Source of the DNA: Gemmatimonadota bacterium
Lineage (GTDB): Bacteria; Gemmatimonadota; Gemmatimonadetes; Gemmatimonadales; Gemmatimonadaceae
Reading direction: 5' to 3'
Assembly (NCBI GenBank): GCA_016719105.1
Contig: JADKAQ010000017.1
Location: forward strand, 124,001 to 188,000
Length of the DNA stretch: 64,000 nucleotides
Below are positions 17,038 through 25,192 of this stretch, piece by piece. Both the position numbers and the translations under genes were made by a program. Position 1 is the first letter of the stretch. Each line of letters begins with the position of its first letter. The notes below the pieces were generated by a model. The model searched no databases. It saw only the letters and a program-made list of their open reading frames with translations, and had not been told where the DNA came from.

Positions 17038-18126
17038 ATGACGGTCGCCAGGCGTACCCGGGTCTTCATCATCGACGACAGCGCGCTCATGCGACAGGTG
17101 CTCTCCAGCATCCTGTCGACCGACCCCGCGGTGCAGGTGGTGGGGACGGCTCCCGACCCCATCTCGGCGTGGCGCAAGATCAAGGACATGGAAGTCGACG
17201 TCCTCACGCTCGACGTCGAGATGCCGCGCATGGACGGGCTGACCTTCCTCGACAAGCTGATGCAGAACCGCCCGATGCCGGTGGTGATGGTCTCGTCGCT
17301 CACCGAGCGCGGGTGCAACACCACGATTCGGGCGCTCGAACTCGGCGCGGTCGACTTCGTCACCAAACCCAAACTCGATCTTGCGGCGGGGACGTCGGCC
17401 CTCGGCGACGAGATCATCCTCAAGGTGAAGGCGGCGGCGCGCGCGCGCGTGTCGCGTCGCGCGCACACGTCGTCGGGCGGGGCGTCGCTCGCCCCTCGGG
17501 CGGCCGAAGTGCAATGGAAGGGGGCGTCGTTCGCCGAGGCCACGCATCGTGTGGTCTGTGTCGGCGCGTCGACGGGCGGCACCGAGGCGCTGCGCGTCCT
17601 CCTCACGGCACTCCCGGCCGACGCGCCGGGGATCGTGATCGTGCAGCACATGCCGGAGAAGTTCACCAAGTCGTTCGCCGATCGCCTCAACGAACTCTGT
17701 CGCATCCAGGTGCGTGAGGCGCAGGACGGCGACCGCGTGATGCCCGGGCTCGCGCTCATCGCCCCGGGGAGCAAGCACATGCGCATTCGCCGCAGTGGGG
17801 CCGAGTACCGCGTCGAGGTCGTGGTCGAGGACCCGGTCAACCGGCATCGCCCGTCGGTCGACGTGCTCTTCGAGTCGGCGGCGCGCGCGCTGGGGCCCAA
17901 CGCGGTGGCGGTCATGCTCACCGGAATGGGGAACGACGGGGCGCGCGGGATGAAGCTCATGCACGACGCCGGGGCGCGGACGATCGCGCAGGACGAGGCG
18001 ACCTGTGTCGTCTTCGGGATGCCGCGGGAAGCGATCGCGACCGGAGCGGTCGAGCAGATCCTCCCGCTCGAGGCGATCGCGCAGGCGTCGTTGAACGCGG
18101 CGAGTGGCGCGCCGTCGCACCGGTAG
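17038..18126 (+). CDS. cheB: Protein-glutamate methylesterase/deamidase CheB
   Basis: 362 residues from the ATG at 17038. The receiver domain occupies 7-125 (RVFIIDDSALMRQV, phospho-Asp59 in LTLDVEMPRMDG, Lys in DFVTKPK). A linker rich in Ala, Arg and Ser precedes the esterase at about 170-360. The catalytic triad is visible as Ser in GASTGGTEALRV, His in IVQHMPEKFT and Asp in LTGMGNDGARGM. CheB removes methyl groups added by CheR and resets receptor sensitivity once phosphorylated by CheA. It lies 38 bp after the CheZ-like gene. An open frame extends upstream to 16939, but the receiver begins right after the 17038 ATG. Confidence 0.95.
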   Translation: MTVARRTRVFIIDDSALMRQVLSSILSTDPAVQVVGTAPDPISAWRKIKDMEVDVLTLDVEMPRMDGLTFLDKLMQNRPMPVVMVSSLTERGCNTTIRALELGAVDFVTKPKLDLAAGTSALGDEIILKVKAAARARVSRRAHTSSGGASLAPRAAEVQWKGASFAEATHRVVCVGASTGGTEALRVLLTALPADAPGIVIVQHMPEKFTKSFADRLNELCRIQVREAQDGDRVMPGLALIAPGSKHMRIRRSGAEYRVEVVVEDPVNRHRPSVDVLFESAARALGPNAVAVMLTGMGNDGARGMKLMHDAGARTIAQDEATCVVFGMPREAIATGAVEQILPLEAIAQASLNAASGAPSHR

Positions 18127-18137
18127 GGTGGGGGCGG

Positions 18138-18163
18138 CCCCGCCGGGTGAAGGCCCGACGGGG
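18138..18163 (+). terminator. Hairpin after cheB
   Basis: Ten-base stem (CCCCGCCGGG against CCCGACGGGG, one mismatch) with a six-base loop, 11 bp after the cheB stop. No U-tract follows, so it may be a pause or Rho-dependent boundary rather than a classical terminator. Confidence 0.4.
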
Positions 18164-18252
18164 GGAATGGTGGGGCCTCGGCGACAACTTGCCGATACTT
18201 GGGCAAGGGTTCTCCGGCGGCGCATGAGCGCCGCCTCATCCCAACGGTTTGC

Positions 18253-19590
18253 ATGAAGATTCTGGTGGCCGAAGACGATCTCGTCACCCGCGAGATCCTC
18301 AAGCGCATCCTGACGCACATGTCAGACGAGATCCTCGAGGCCAACAATGGCGTCGAGGCCCTCGAGATGATCGAGCGTCACGATCCCGACTTCCTTTTCA
18401 CCGACATCCAGATGCCGCTGCTCGACGGCCTGGCGGTCGTGGAAGCGGTGCGTTCGTCGCGTACGCATAGCATGCTGCCGATCGTCTGCATGTCGTCCGT
18501 GAAGGACAAGGACGACATCACGCGCCTGGTCTCGCTGGGGATCGCCGACTACATCCTCAAGCCGCTGCGCCCGGGGGAGGTGCACGAGCGCTTTCGCCGC
18601 GTCATCTCGCAGCACGCCGGCTGGCGCCAGCGACAGGGGGCCGAGGGGCAGACGTCGCTCCTCGTGGTCGATTCGGATCCCAACTTCCGGCAGTTTGCCA
18701 TCCCGCTGCTCGAGGGAGACTTCGTCATCTCGCAGGCCATCTCCGGGGCGCACGCGTTGCGCGTCTTCCAGGAGTCGGAGCTCAAGCCCACGACGATCCT
18801 CGTGGCCGAAGGGCTCCCGATGGTCTCCGAGACGCAGGTGGTGAACCTCATCAGCAAGCTGTCGATCGAGTCCCGCACGGGGATCCCCTCGTTCTGGCTG
18901 GTGACCGACAGCGAGCTGGTGCCGCATGAGAAGGCGCGTCACTTCGCCGGCGTCATCAAGCGCTCCTTCGTCCCCGAGACCTTCATGGCCGAGCTGCGAC
19001 GCACGCTGCTGGCCGGGGCGTCGCCGGTCGACAAGCTTCGCCGTCACCTGCAAGAGGAGGCGCCGAAGTGGATGGTGACCGCCACGCGCCAGACGTTAGG
19101 CGTGATGTCGGGGCAGGACGTGACGACGCTGTCCTCCGAGGGCCTCACCATCACCGACGGCATCTCGGGGCGCATCACCCTCACCGGGGGCGACAGCCGC
19201 GTGGAGGTCGTCATCGCCTGCAACCGGACCGATGCCGAGCGCCTGGCGGCCAAGGTGCTGCGCCGCGACGCGACGCTCGAAAGCGGCGGACTGGATGTCT
19301 TCGGGGAGTTGAGCAACACCATCGGCGGGCGCGCTCGTGCCGCCCTCCTCGAGCGCGACTTCGACCTCCACATCTCGCTCCCCGAAATCAGCCAGCGCTA
19401 CAACTTCGACGCGGCCGGGCGGTGGGACTCCTCGGCCTGGTTCTCCACCGCGAACGGCGACACCTTCTTCGTGGGGCTGCGTGCGGAGGAGGCGGGCGCC
19501 GATCTCGGTGGCTACGACGCGCTCGCCGAACTGGAAAAGGCCTCCGCCCCCGTGGGCGGCGGCGAATCGGCCGACGACGCCCTGTTCTAG
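18253..19590 (+). CDS. REC-REC-CheX fusion: tandem receivers with a CheC/CheX-type phosphatase-like domain
   Basis: 445 residues from the ATG at 18253. Residues 1-120 are a complete receiver (KILVAEDDLVTREILKRI, phospho-Asp in FLFTDIQMPLLDG, Lys in DYILKPLRPGE). Residues about 135-255 are a second receiver-like fold (LLVVDSDPNFRQFAI) whose phospho-acceptor position reads ILVAEGLPMV, so it is probably inactive. Residues about 275-430 resemble CheX/CheC: a beta-strand sheet (GRITLTGGDSRVEVVIACNR) and the helix DVFGELSNTIGGRARAALLE with Glu352 and Asn355 in the ExxN arrangement those phosphatases use on CheY-P. The C-terminus is acidic (ESADDALF). Position directly after cheB suggests it feeds phosphate out of, or senses, the CheA pathway. 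Confidence 0.75.
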   Translation: MKILVAEDDLVTREILKRILTHMSDEILEANNGVEALEMIERHDPDFLFTDIQMPLLDGLAVVEAVRSSRTHSMLPIVCMSSVKDKDDITRLVSLGIADYILKPLRPGEVHERFRRVISQHAGWRQRQGAEGQTSLLVVDSDPNFRQFAIPLLEGDFVISQAISGAHALRVFQESELKPTTILVAEGLPMVSETQVVNLISKLSIESRTGIPSFWLVTDSELVPHEKARHFAGVIKRSFVPETFMAELRRTLLAGASPVDKLRRHLQEEAPKWMVTATRQTLGVMSGQDVTTLSSEGLTITDGISGRITLTGGDSRVEVVIACNRTDAERLAAKVLRRDATLESGGLDVFGELSNTIGGRARAALLERDFDLHISLPEISQRYNFDAAGRWDSSAWFSTANGDTFFVGLRAEEAGADLGGYDALAELEKASAPVGGGESADDALF

Positions 19591-19668
19591 CCGGTCGGCC
19601 GCGCACGCGTGGCGCGTCGCCCTTCACCTCCGCACGTCACCACAATGCGAAACGCTGCTCAACGCCAG

Positions 19669-19712
19669 TCGGCGCTGAACAGCGTCTGTCTGTTTCGGTC
19701 GCTCAGCGCCGA
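19669..19712. terminator. Possible bidirectional hairpin between convergent genes
   Basis: Ten-base perfect inverted repeat TCGGCGCTGA / TCAGCGCCGA with a 24-nt loop, between the convergent stops at 19590 and 19749. A smaller hairpin (GGCGCC GAGG GGCGCC) lies just beyond it. No U-tract. Confidence 0.3.
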
Positions 19713-19748
19713 GCGAGGTGGGGCGCCGAGGGGCGCCGCTCGAGCGGC

Positions 19749-20582
19749 TCAGCGCTTGTCGAACGCGTGCGCCCACCCGAGGTCGAAGCCGAACCAGAGC
19801 TTGGCGCCGCGATCCGCGTTGCGCGCGAGTGCGCCGACGGCACGCGTGTTCTGGCCAGGCGGAGAGAGCTGCAGGTGCACCGCCGGGGCGATGGCCATGG
19901 CGGCCACGGCGATGGTGGTCGACGCGCTGATGTCGACGTGCGTGAGCCCCTTCTGCGTGAACGAGTAGTACTGGTCAGTCGCGCCGCGCGCCTCCTGTCC
20001 CGCGGTGTAGCCCGCGACGATCCCGACGACCGGGGCAAACCGCCCGAGCGGGACGCTATGCGCGGCCGCTGCCTCGACATACACGCCGTGGATCGTCTGC
20101 ACGTCCCAGTTGGCGGTGATCGAGGGCGTCCCCCACACGTTGTCGAGGCGTGAGCCCAGGAAGATCTCGGTGGTGTTGTACGACGTCGTGAGGACGCGAT
20201 TGTGCCCGCTGTACTCGTAACGCGTGGCACCCACGGAGAGCAGCGCCGGCCCCGCCTTGTGCGCGTACTGCGCGACGAGGTCGATCTCGTTGACCCCGGC
20301 CACGCCGCCGCCCTCGGAGAGGGTGTTGGCCCCGCTGGGGATGGCAAACTCCACGTTGCCGGCCACCCAGGCGCTCAGCGTCCCCCCGGCCGACGGGGCG
20401 GAGATCGCGAGCTTGGGCTGTGCGGTGGGGACGTTCGTGAGGGTCACGCCGCGAAAGACGTACGACGACGCCATCAGGGTGTTCGTGGCGACGGTGGATT
20501 GCCCGTGTGCCGTCACTGGGGCAAGCGTGGACAGCGACGCGAGCGTGGCGGACAGGGTGAGTGCGCGATTCCGGAGGGACAT
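19749..20582 (-). CDS. Outer-membrane beta-barrel protein, Gcw_chp/TorF-like
   Basis: 277 residues. The signal peptide ends near VTAHGQ. The mature protein is built of alternating beta-strands (LMASSYVFRGVTLTN, AWVAGNVEFAIPSG, NEIDLVAQYAHKAG, VGATRYEYSGHNR) and closes with KLWFGFDLGWAHAF, an aromatic-rich terminal strand expected of a beta-barrel. The early YVFRGVTLTN segment resembles the family of predicted outer-membrane proteins that begin with a YVFRGxS motif. The transported substrate is unknown. It stands alone: converging on the chemotaxis locus downstream, and separated upstream from the response regulator by a clear terminator. Confidence 0.65.
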   Translation of the reverse strand: MSLRNRALTLSATLASLSTLAPVTAHGQSTVATNTLMASSYVFRGVTLTNVPTAQPKLAISAPSAGGTLSAWVAGNVEFAIPSGANTLSEGGGVAGVNEIDLVAQYAHKAGPALLSVGATRYEYSGHNRVLTTSYNTTEIFLGSRLDNVWGTPSITANWDVQTIHGVYVEAAAAHSVPLGRFAPVVGIVAGYTAGQEARGATDQYYSFTQKGLTHVDISASTTIAVAAMAIAPAVHLQLSPPGQNTRAVGALARNADRGAKLWFGFDLGWAHAFDKR

Positions 20583-20650
20583 GCCGAGGGAGGCCAGGGG
20601 AGAGTGCGACGTGAATCACAGTCCTGCCTTGGCGAGTCTCGGTACCTCAC

Positions 20651-20689
20651 GGGAGAAAACTGAAACGCCCCGCCGGACTTGGCGGGGCG
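20651..20689 (-). terminator. Intrinsic terminator of the OmpR-type regulator
   Basis: Nine-base perfect stem CGCCCCGCC / GGCGGGGCG around GGACTT (20666-20689). Read on the minus strand it is followed by TTTCAGTTTTC, a U-rich tail. It lies about 75 bp after the regulator stop. Confidence 0.8.
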
Positions 20690-20763
20690 CGTCGTGCGCG
20701 AACGGTGTCGTGCGCGGTCGGCCGCGTCGGTGGCGGCGTCGTCGTCAGGGTGTTGCGCGCCGC

Positions 20764-21465
20764 CTACTCCGAGGCGAGTCGGTAGCCGACCCCGCGCACG
20801 GTCTGCACCAGCGCCTTGTCGGCGTCGTGGTCGATCTTCTTGCGCAGGTAGTTGATGTAGACGTCCACGATGTTGGTCGTGGGGTCGAACTCCTGCTTCC
20901 AGACGTGTTCGGAGATCTGCTCGCGCGACACCGGCATCCCCGCGTGTCGCATCAGGTACTCGAGGAGGGCGTACTCCTTTTGTGTGAGCGCAATCACGCG
21001 GTCGCCGCGCATGACTTCGCGCGAGAGCGGGTTGAGCGTGAGGTCGCCCACTTTCATGAGCGTCGCCTCATCCCGCATCGACGAACGGCGCAGGAGGGCG
21101 CGCACGCGCGCCAGCAGTTCGTCGTAGTCGAAGGGCTTGGCGAGGTAGTCATCGGCCCCCGCCTCGAACCCCTGCACCTTGTCCGTCACCGTGTCGCGCG
21201 CGGTGAGCATCAGGACCGGGGCGGTGAAGGCGCGGGCGCGCAACTCGCGCGCGACCGACAACCCGTTCCGCTTGGGGAGCCCGATGTCGAGGATGATGAG
21301 GTGCGGCTGCTGGTCGAGCGCCGCCTGCAACCCCTCATCGCCATCCACCGCCGTGACGACGGTGAACCCGTTGTCGCTCAGCGTGCGCTGCAGGACGTCG
21401 AGGACCTCACGACGATCCTCGATGACGAGGATCTTTGCCTGCTGCGAAGATGTGGTGTGTTCCAT
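20764..21465 (-). CDS. OmpR/PhoB-family response regulator (orphan)
   Basis: 233 residues from the ATG at 21465. The receiver domain shows KILVIEDRREVL (acidic pocket), phospho-Asp in LIILDIGLPKRNG, Thr in LMLTARD and Lys in DYLAKPFDYDELL. The winged-helix DNA-binding domain follows (LTQKEYALLEYLMRHAG, VSREQISEHVW, NIVDVYINYLRKKID, VQTVRGVGYRL). All signature positions are present, so it should be a phosphorylation-controlled transcription factor. No partner kinase is adjacent, though two sensor kinases lie 5-10 kb away. It is divergent from a small membrane protein gene, with an inverted repeat between them that could be its own operator. Confidence 0.93.
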   Translation of the reverse strand: MEHTTSSQQAKILVIEDRREVLDVLQRTLSDNGFTVVTAVDGDEGLQAALDQQPHLIILDIGLPKRNGLSVARELRARAFTAPVLMLTARDTVTDKVQGFEAGADDYLAKPFDYDELLARVRALLRRSSMRDEATLMKVGDLTLNPLSREVMRGDRVIALTQKEYALLEYLMRHAGMPVSREQISEHVWKQEFDPTTNIVDVYINYLRKKIDHDADKALVQTVRGVGYRLASE

Positions 21466-21495
21466 ATGTAACGACTGATAACGTCGGGTCCCAAA

Positions 21496-21529
21496 CTCGG
21501 CAAGCATGAGTTCTCCCTGCCTTGCCGAG
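21496..21529. promoter_or_regulatory. Inverted repeat in a divergent intergenic region
   Basis: Perfect nine-base arms CTCGGCAAG / CTTGCCGAG separated by 16 nt, located 31 bp upstream of the regulator start and 41 bp before the divergent membrane-protein start. Spacing and position suit an operator bound by a dimer, possibly the OmpR-type regulator itself, or a leader hairpin. Confidence 0.35.
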
Positions 21530-21569
21530 CGTTCATGCCGACGGTGGTTTGCGTGCGAATCGGTGATGG

Positions 21570-22061
21570 GTGGGCCCCCTTGAGTGTCGGCTGCTTCCCG
21601 TCTTCCTTTCGCATGTGCTTGCCAATCGAATTCGCCACGGGATTTCCATCGGGCTCATCGGCGCCGCCGCAACCGCGGGGGCGCTCATCGGGCTCGGCCT
21701 GCGCCATGGGGCGGCGACGCTCCCCTTCGAGATGGGGGGGCGCGCCCTTCTCGGGTCCTGGCGCCTCGCCACTCCGGTCGGCGGCGTCGCCGTCTCGCTC
21801 GGCGTCATGTCGCACCTGCTGTGGATGACGCTGTGGGGCGTCTGCTTCAGCGTCGTCGCGACACAACTCCGCGGTCTCGCCCTCCCCGCCGGCGCCCTGC
21901 TCTTCGTCCTCTTCCTCGGCGCCCTCGCGGGAACGGTGGTTCCCGGGGCATTGGGTGCCGCCGCGTTCGCCGGTTTGAGCACGGCACAAACTGCCTTTCT
22001 TCTCACGCTCCTCGCTGGTGCGTTCATTGCGGGAGTGGTTGGTGTGCGCAGTCGCGACTGA
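21570..22061 (+). CDS. Small integral membrane protein of unknown function
   Basis: 163 residues from GTG at 21570; an in-frame GTG at 21615 is equally possible and would leave 148. Four hydrophobic segments are clear: ISIGLIGAAATAGALIGLGL, VAVSLGVMSHLLWMTLWGVC, ALPAGALLFVLFLGALAGTV and TAFLLTLLAGAFIAGVVGV. Loops are short, and a single His (MSHLLW) sits in the second segment. No catalytic or transporter motif is recognisable and I cannot assign a family. It is divergent from the OmpR-type regulator and about 95 bp upstream of another unknown gene on the same strand. Alternating Gly/Ala packing suggests a compact helical bundle. Confidence 0.6.
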   Translation: MGPLECRLLPVFLSHVLANRIRHGISIGLIGAAATAGALIGLGLRHGAATLPFEMGGRALLGSWRLATPVGGVAVSLGVMSHLLWMTLWGVCFSVVATQLRGLALPAGALLFVLFLGALAGTVVPGALGAAAFAGLSTAQTAFLLTLLAGAFIAGVVGVRSRD

Positions 22062-22155
22062 TCCCGGGTCATCGGGAGTACGTCAAGGAACGGTCACGTA
22101 ATCGGATCGTCATGTTCCGGGTGTGGCCGATCGCGCACTCCGGGGGTCCTTGTTG

Positions 22156-22773
22156 ATGAAGGAACCCCGCTTCGCAGGTGCTGACGGACACATCGGCCCG
22201 CAGCTCCGCGAAGCGTATTTGCGAGAAGGAGGGGTGATGGACGTCCTCGTAATGCTCGAGGATCGCCCCGAACACTCGACGGTGCTTGCGCACGTGAACT
22301 CCGTGCCGTCACCGCTCAACTCTGAGCGCCCCTCGCGGGACGTGGTCACTCTCTTCGGAGACGCCACACCCGAGTCGCTGGCCCTCGCCTTGGCGGCAGC
22401 GGTCGAAGCACATCGTGAGCCCAGCGAGCGTTTGGACACGATCCGACACGTGGCCTTGTGGCCGGAGCGCGGCGCCGTGGGAGACGCCGCGTGGCGAGAT
22501 GAATCGACGGGACATCTTGTCACGAGCGATCTGGCCATCCCGTTCGCGGTCCTGCAGGACACCGCCGAGCTCCTCCTGGCGGAGTGCGGGGCGGCCATTC
22601 GACGGCTGGTGGCTGGGCTCGTGATGCCCGACTGGCCCGAAGGGACGCACCGCGCGATCAGCTTCTCGCTGGCTCCCCACGCCATCATCCCGGCCGGGGC
22701 CGGGGCGCGCCTCGATGCGCTCCTCGACAGCTATCGGCAGGCCGATGGCCTCGACTACGATCAAGGAGACTGA
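22156..22773 (+). CDS. Uncharacterised 205-residue cytoplasmic protein
   Basis: Starts at the ATG at 22156 (MKEPRFAGADG); an in-frame GTG at 22123 would add 11 residues. No signal peptide, membrane segment or cofactor motif. Two parts can be seen: an N-terminal alpha/beta stretch (MDVLVMLEDRPEHSTVLAHV, then RDVVTLFGDATPESLALALA) and a C-terminal helical part (LQDTAELLLAECGAAIRRLV) ending in GARLDALLDSYRQADGLDYD. I do not recognise the family. A strong terminator follows, so it forms its own unit, possibly with the membrane protein gene upstream. Confidence 0.55.
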   Translation: MKEPRFAGADGHIGPQLREAYLREGGVMDVLVMLEDRPEHSTVLAHVNSVPSPLNSERPSRDVVTLFGDATPESLALALAAAVEAHREPSERLDTIRHVALWPERGAVGDAAWRDESTGHLVTSDLAIPFAVLQDTAELLLAECGAAIRRLVAGLVMPDWPEGTHRAISFSLAPHAIIPAGAGARLDALLDSYRQADGLDYDQGD

Positions 22774-22802
22774 ACGACGATCCTCTTTCGTCCGAGCTGT
22801 GT

Positions 22803-22841
22803 CATGCGGGCCGCTCCCCAGGGGGCGGCCCGCATGCGTTT
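22803..22841 (+). terminator. Intrinsic terminator after the 22156 gene
   Basis: Twelve-base perfect stem CATGCGGGCCGC / GCGGCCCGCATG around a ten-base loop, followed by CGTTTCC. It lies 30 bp after the stop. Confidence 0.75.
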
Positions 22842-22994
22842 CCGGCACGCGCCGTCCCGACCGCGCCGCGTCTACGCGCCGCACCCCATGTGCCCGTGCA
22901 CGCCCTTGGCAATCGGGCGTTCTCTTCTTGACGGACCCCTACACGGATACCAGCGTCCCCCCATGTCACCATCCCACCATGGGAGAATCATCGA

Positions 22995-25103
22995 ATGCGT
23001 GAGTATCGCGCGACGGACATCCGAAATGTGGCGGTAGTCGGACACGGAGCCAGCGGCAAGACCACCTTGGTCGACGCCCTGGCTTTCGTGTCCGGATCAA
23101 GTAAACGGCACGGCACCATCAAGGAGGGAACGACCCTCACCGACCATACCCCCGAGGAGACCGAGCGGGGCTACTCCATCAGCCTGGGCTGCGCATACGC
23201 CGAGTGGATGGACACCAAGATCAACCTCATCGACACCCCGGGGTACCTCGACTTCCACGGCGACGCGATCGCCGGTATCGCGGCCGCCGACGGCGTGATC
23301 AGCGTCGTGAGCGCGCAGGGTGGCGTCGAGGTGGGGACCGAAAAGACGTTCCATGAAGCCGTCTCGCGCGGCGACCCGGTCCTCTTCGTCGTCTCGATGA
23401 TGGACAAGGAGCACGCCGACTTCGATCGCGTCTACCAGCAGGTCAAGGAGCGTCTCACCAGCAAGGTCGTCCCGGTCGAAATCCCCATCGGGAGCGGCGC
23501 CACCTTCCGCGGCGTGATCAACCTCTTCACCCGCAAGGCGTACCTCTACACGGCCGGTTCCAAGGCGAGCGACTACACCGAAGCCGACATCCCGGCCGAC
23601 CAGAAGGAGACCTTCGACAAGTACTACCAGGAGCTCATCGAAGCCATCTCGGCCACCGACGACACCTTGCTCGAGCGCTATCTGGAAGGCGCGGAGATCG
23701 GGCGCGACGAGGCGATCAACGGGATGAAGGAAGCGATGAAGCGGATGGATCTCTTCCCGCTCTTCGCGGTTTCGGCCGAGCACGTGATCGGTATCCAGGC
23801 GATGCTGACCGAACTCGTGCAGTTGATGCCATCGGCCTATGAGATGGAAGAGCTGCACGGCTTCAAGGGCGCGGAGGGCGATCACACCGTCGAGATCCAC
23901 GCGGTCGACACCAACCCGTTCGCCGCGCTCGTCTTCAAGACGCACTCCGAGCCGCACGTGGGCGAGGTGTCGTTCTTCCGCATCTTCTCCGGGCAGGTGG
24001 CCAACGGGCAGGACGTCTTCAACGCCACGCGCGACGGCGTCGAGAAGATGGGGCACCTGTGCGTGGGGCAGGGGAAGGAGCGCATCGAGGTTCCGGTGCT
24101 GCACGCCGGCGACATCGGCTGCGTGGCCAAGCTCAAGAACACGCACACCAACGACACGCTGTCCACGAAGGAACACCCCGTTCGCCTCTTCCAGATCGAC
24201 TTCCCCGAGCCGGTCGTGCACTTCGCGGTGCATGCCGCCACGCGCAACGACGAGGAGAAGCTGCAACAGGGATTGCACCGGTTGCACGACGAGGATCCGA
24301 CGTTCGAGACGCACTACAACCCCGAAACGCACGAGACCATCATCGCCGGGTTAGGGGAACGCCATCTCGACGTGTCGCTGGCCAAGTTGCGCCGCAAGTA
24401 CAACGTCGCGGCCGAGCTCACGCGTCCGCGCATCGCGTATCGCGAGACGCTCACGGGCAAGGGCGACGGGCAGGGGCGTCACAAGAAGCAGTCCGGCGGC
24501 CGCGGACAGTTTGGCGATTGCTGGATCCGCATGGCACCGCGTCCACGTGGCGACGGCTACCACTTCGTCGACAAGATCGTGGGCGGCGTCATTCCGTCGG
24601 GCTTCAGGCCGGCGATCGATCGCGGGATCCAGGAGGCGTCAGCACGCGGCATCCTGGCCGGCTATCCCTTGGTGGACTTCGAGGTCGAGCTGTACGACGG
24701 CTCGTACCACTCGGTCGACTCGAACGAAATGTCGTTCAAGATGGCCGGGATCCTCGGCTTCAAGGCCGTGGCACCCAAGTGCAAGCCGATCCTGCTCGAG
24801 CCGCTCGATCATGTGGAGATCACCACCCCCGATCGCTACCTGGGCGACGTGATGGGTGACCTCTCGGGTCGTCGTGGCCACATCCTCGGCTCCGATTCGC
24901 CGGCGGCGGGGCTGACGACCGTGAAGGCGCACGTGCCGCAGGCCGAGTTGCACCTGTACGCCACCGACCTCAGCTCGCTGACGCACGGACACGCCATGTA
25001 CAAGCGGCGCTTCCACGGCTACGAGCAGATGCCGCACGAGGCCGCACAGAAGGTGGTGAACGAGGCCGCCAAGGCCAAGAAGGACGAGGACGAGGAGGCA
25101 TAG
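22995..25103 (+). CDS. Elongation factor G-like GTPase (FusA2 type)
   Basis: 702 residues with the full EF-G domain order. G1 is VVGHGASGKTTLVDAL, G2 lies around DHTPEETERGYSISLG and G3 is NLIDTPGYLDFHGD. G4, normally NKxD, reads VVSMMDKEHADF. Domains II-V follow (ERHLDVSLAKLRRKYNVAAE, KKQSGGRGQFGDCWIRM, VDSNEMSFKMAGILGFKAV, RYLGDVMGDLSGRRGHI). The domain IV tip and C-terminal domain V are present and the Asp/Glu-rich tail is short. The altered G4 and lack of ribosomal-protein neighbours mark it as the EF-G paralogue family, whose members range from active translocases to stress-related factors. It is monocistronic, with a strong terminator. Confidence 0.88.
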   Translation: MREYRATDIRNVAVVGHGASGKTTLVDALAFVSGSSKRHGTIKEGTTLTDHTPEETERGYSISLGCAYAEWMDTKINLIDTPGYLDFHGDAIAGIAAADGVISVVSAQGGVEVGTEKTFHEAVSRGDPVLFVVSMMDKEHADFDRVYQQVKERLTSKVVPVEIPIGSGATFRGVINLFTRKAYLYTAGSKASDYTEADIPADQKETFDKYYQELIEAISATDDTLLERYLEGAEIGRDEAINGMKEAMKRMDLFPLFAVSAEHVIGIQAMLTELVQLMPSAYEMEELHGFKGAEGDHTVEIHAVDTNPFAALVFKTHSEPHVGEVSFFRIFSGQVANGQDVFNATRDGVEKMGHLCVGQGKERIEVPVLHAGDIGCVAKLKNTHTNDTLSTKEHPVRLFQIDFPEPVVHFAVHAATRNDEEKLQQGLHRLHDEDPTFETHYNPETHETIIAGLGERHLDVSLAKLRRKYNVAAELTRPRIAYRETLTGKGDGQGRHKKQSGGRGQFGDCWIRMAPRPRGDGYHFVDKIVGGVIPSGFRPAIDRGIQEASARGILAGYPLVDFEVELYDGSYHSVDSNEMSFKMAGILGFKAVAPKCKPILLEPLDHVEITTPDRYLGDVMGDLSGRRGHILGSDSPAAGLTTVKAHVPQAELHLYATDLSSLTHGHAMYKRRFHGYEQMPHEAAQKVVNEAAKAKKDEDEEA

Positions 25104-25131
25104 GCGCCTCGCTCCGCGTCACCCGTGAGAC

Positions 25132-25170
25132 CAGGACGGCCCGGGCGATTGCCCGGGCCGTCCTGTTTCC
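25132..25170 (+). terminator. Strong intrinsic terminator after the EF-G-like gene
   Basis: Fifteen-base perfect stem (25132-25146 with 25151-25165) around GATT, followed by TTTCC. It lies 28 bp after the stop at 25103 and 23 bp from the convergent gene's stop, so it may serve both strands. Confidence 0.85.
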
Positions 25171-25192
25171 TGTGGCCCAATGCGACGCACGC

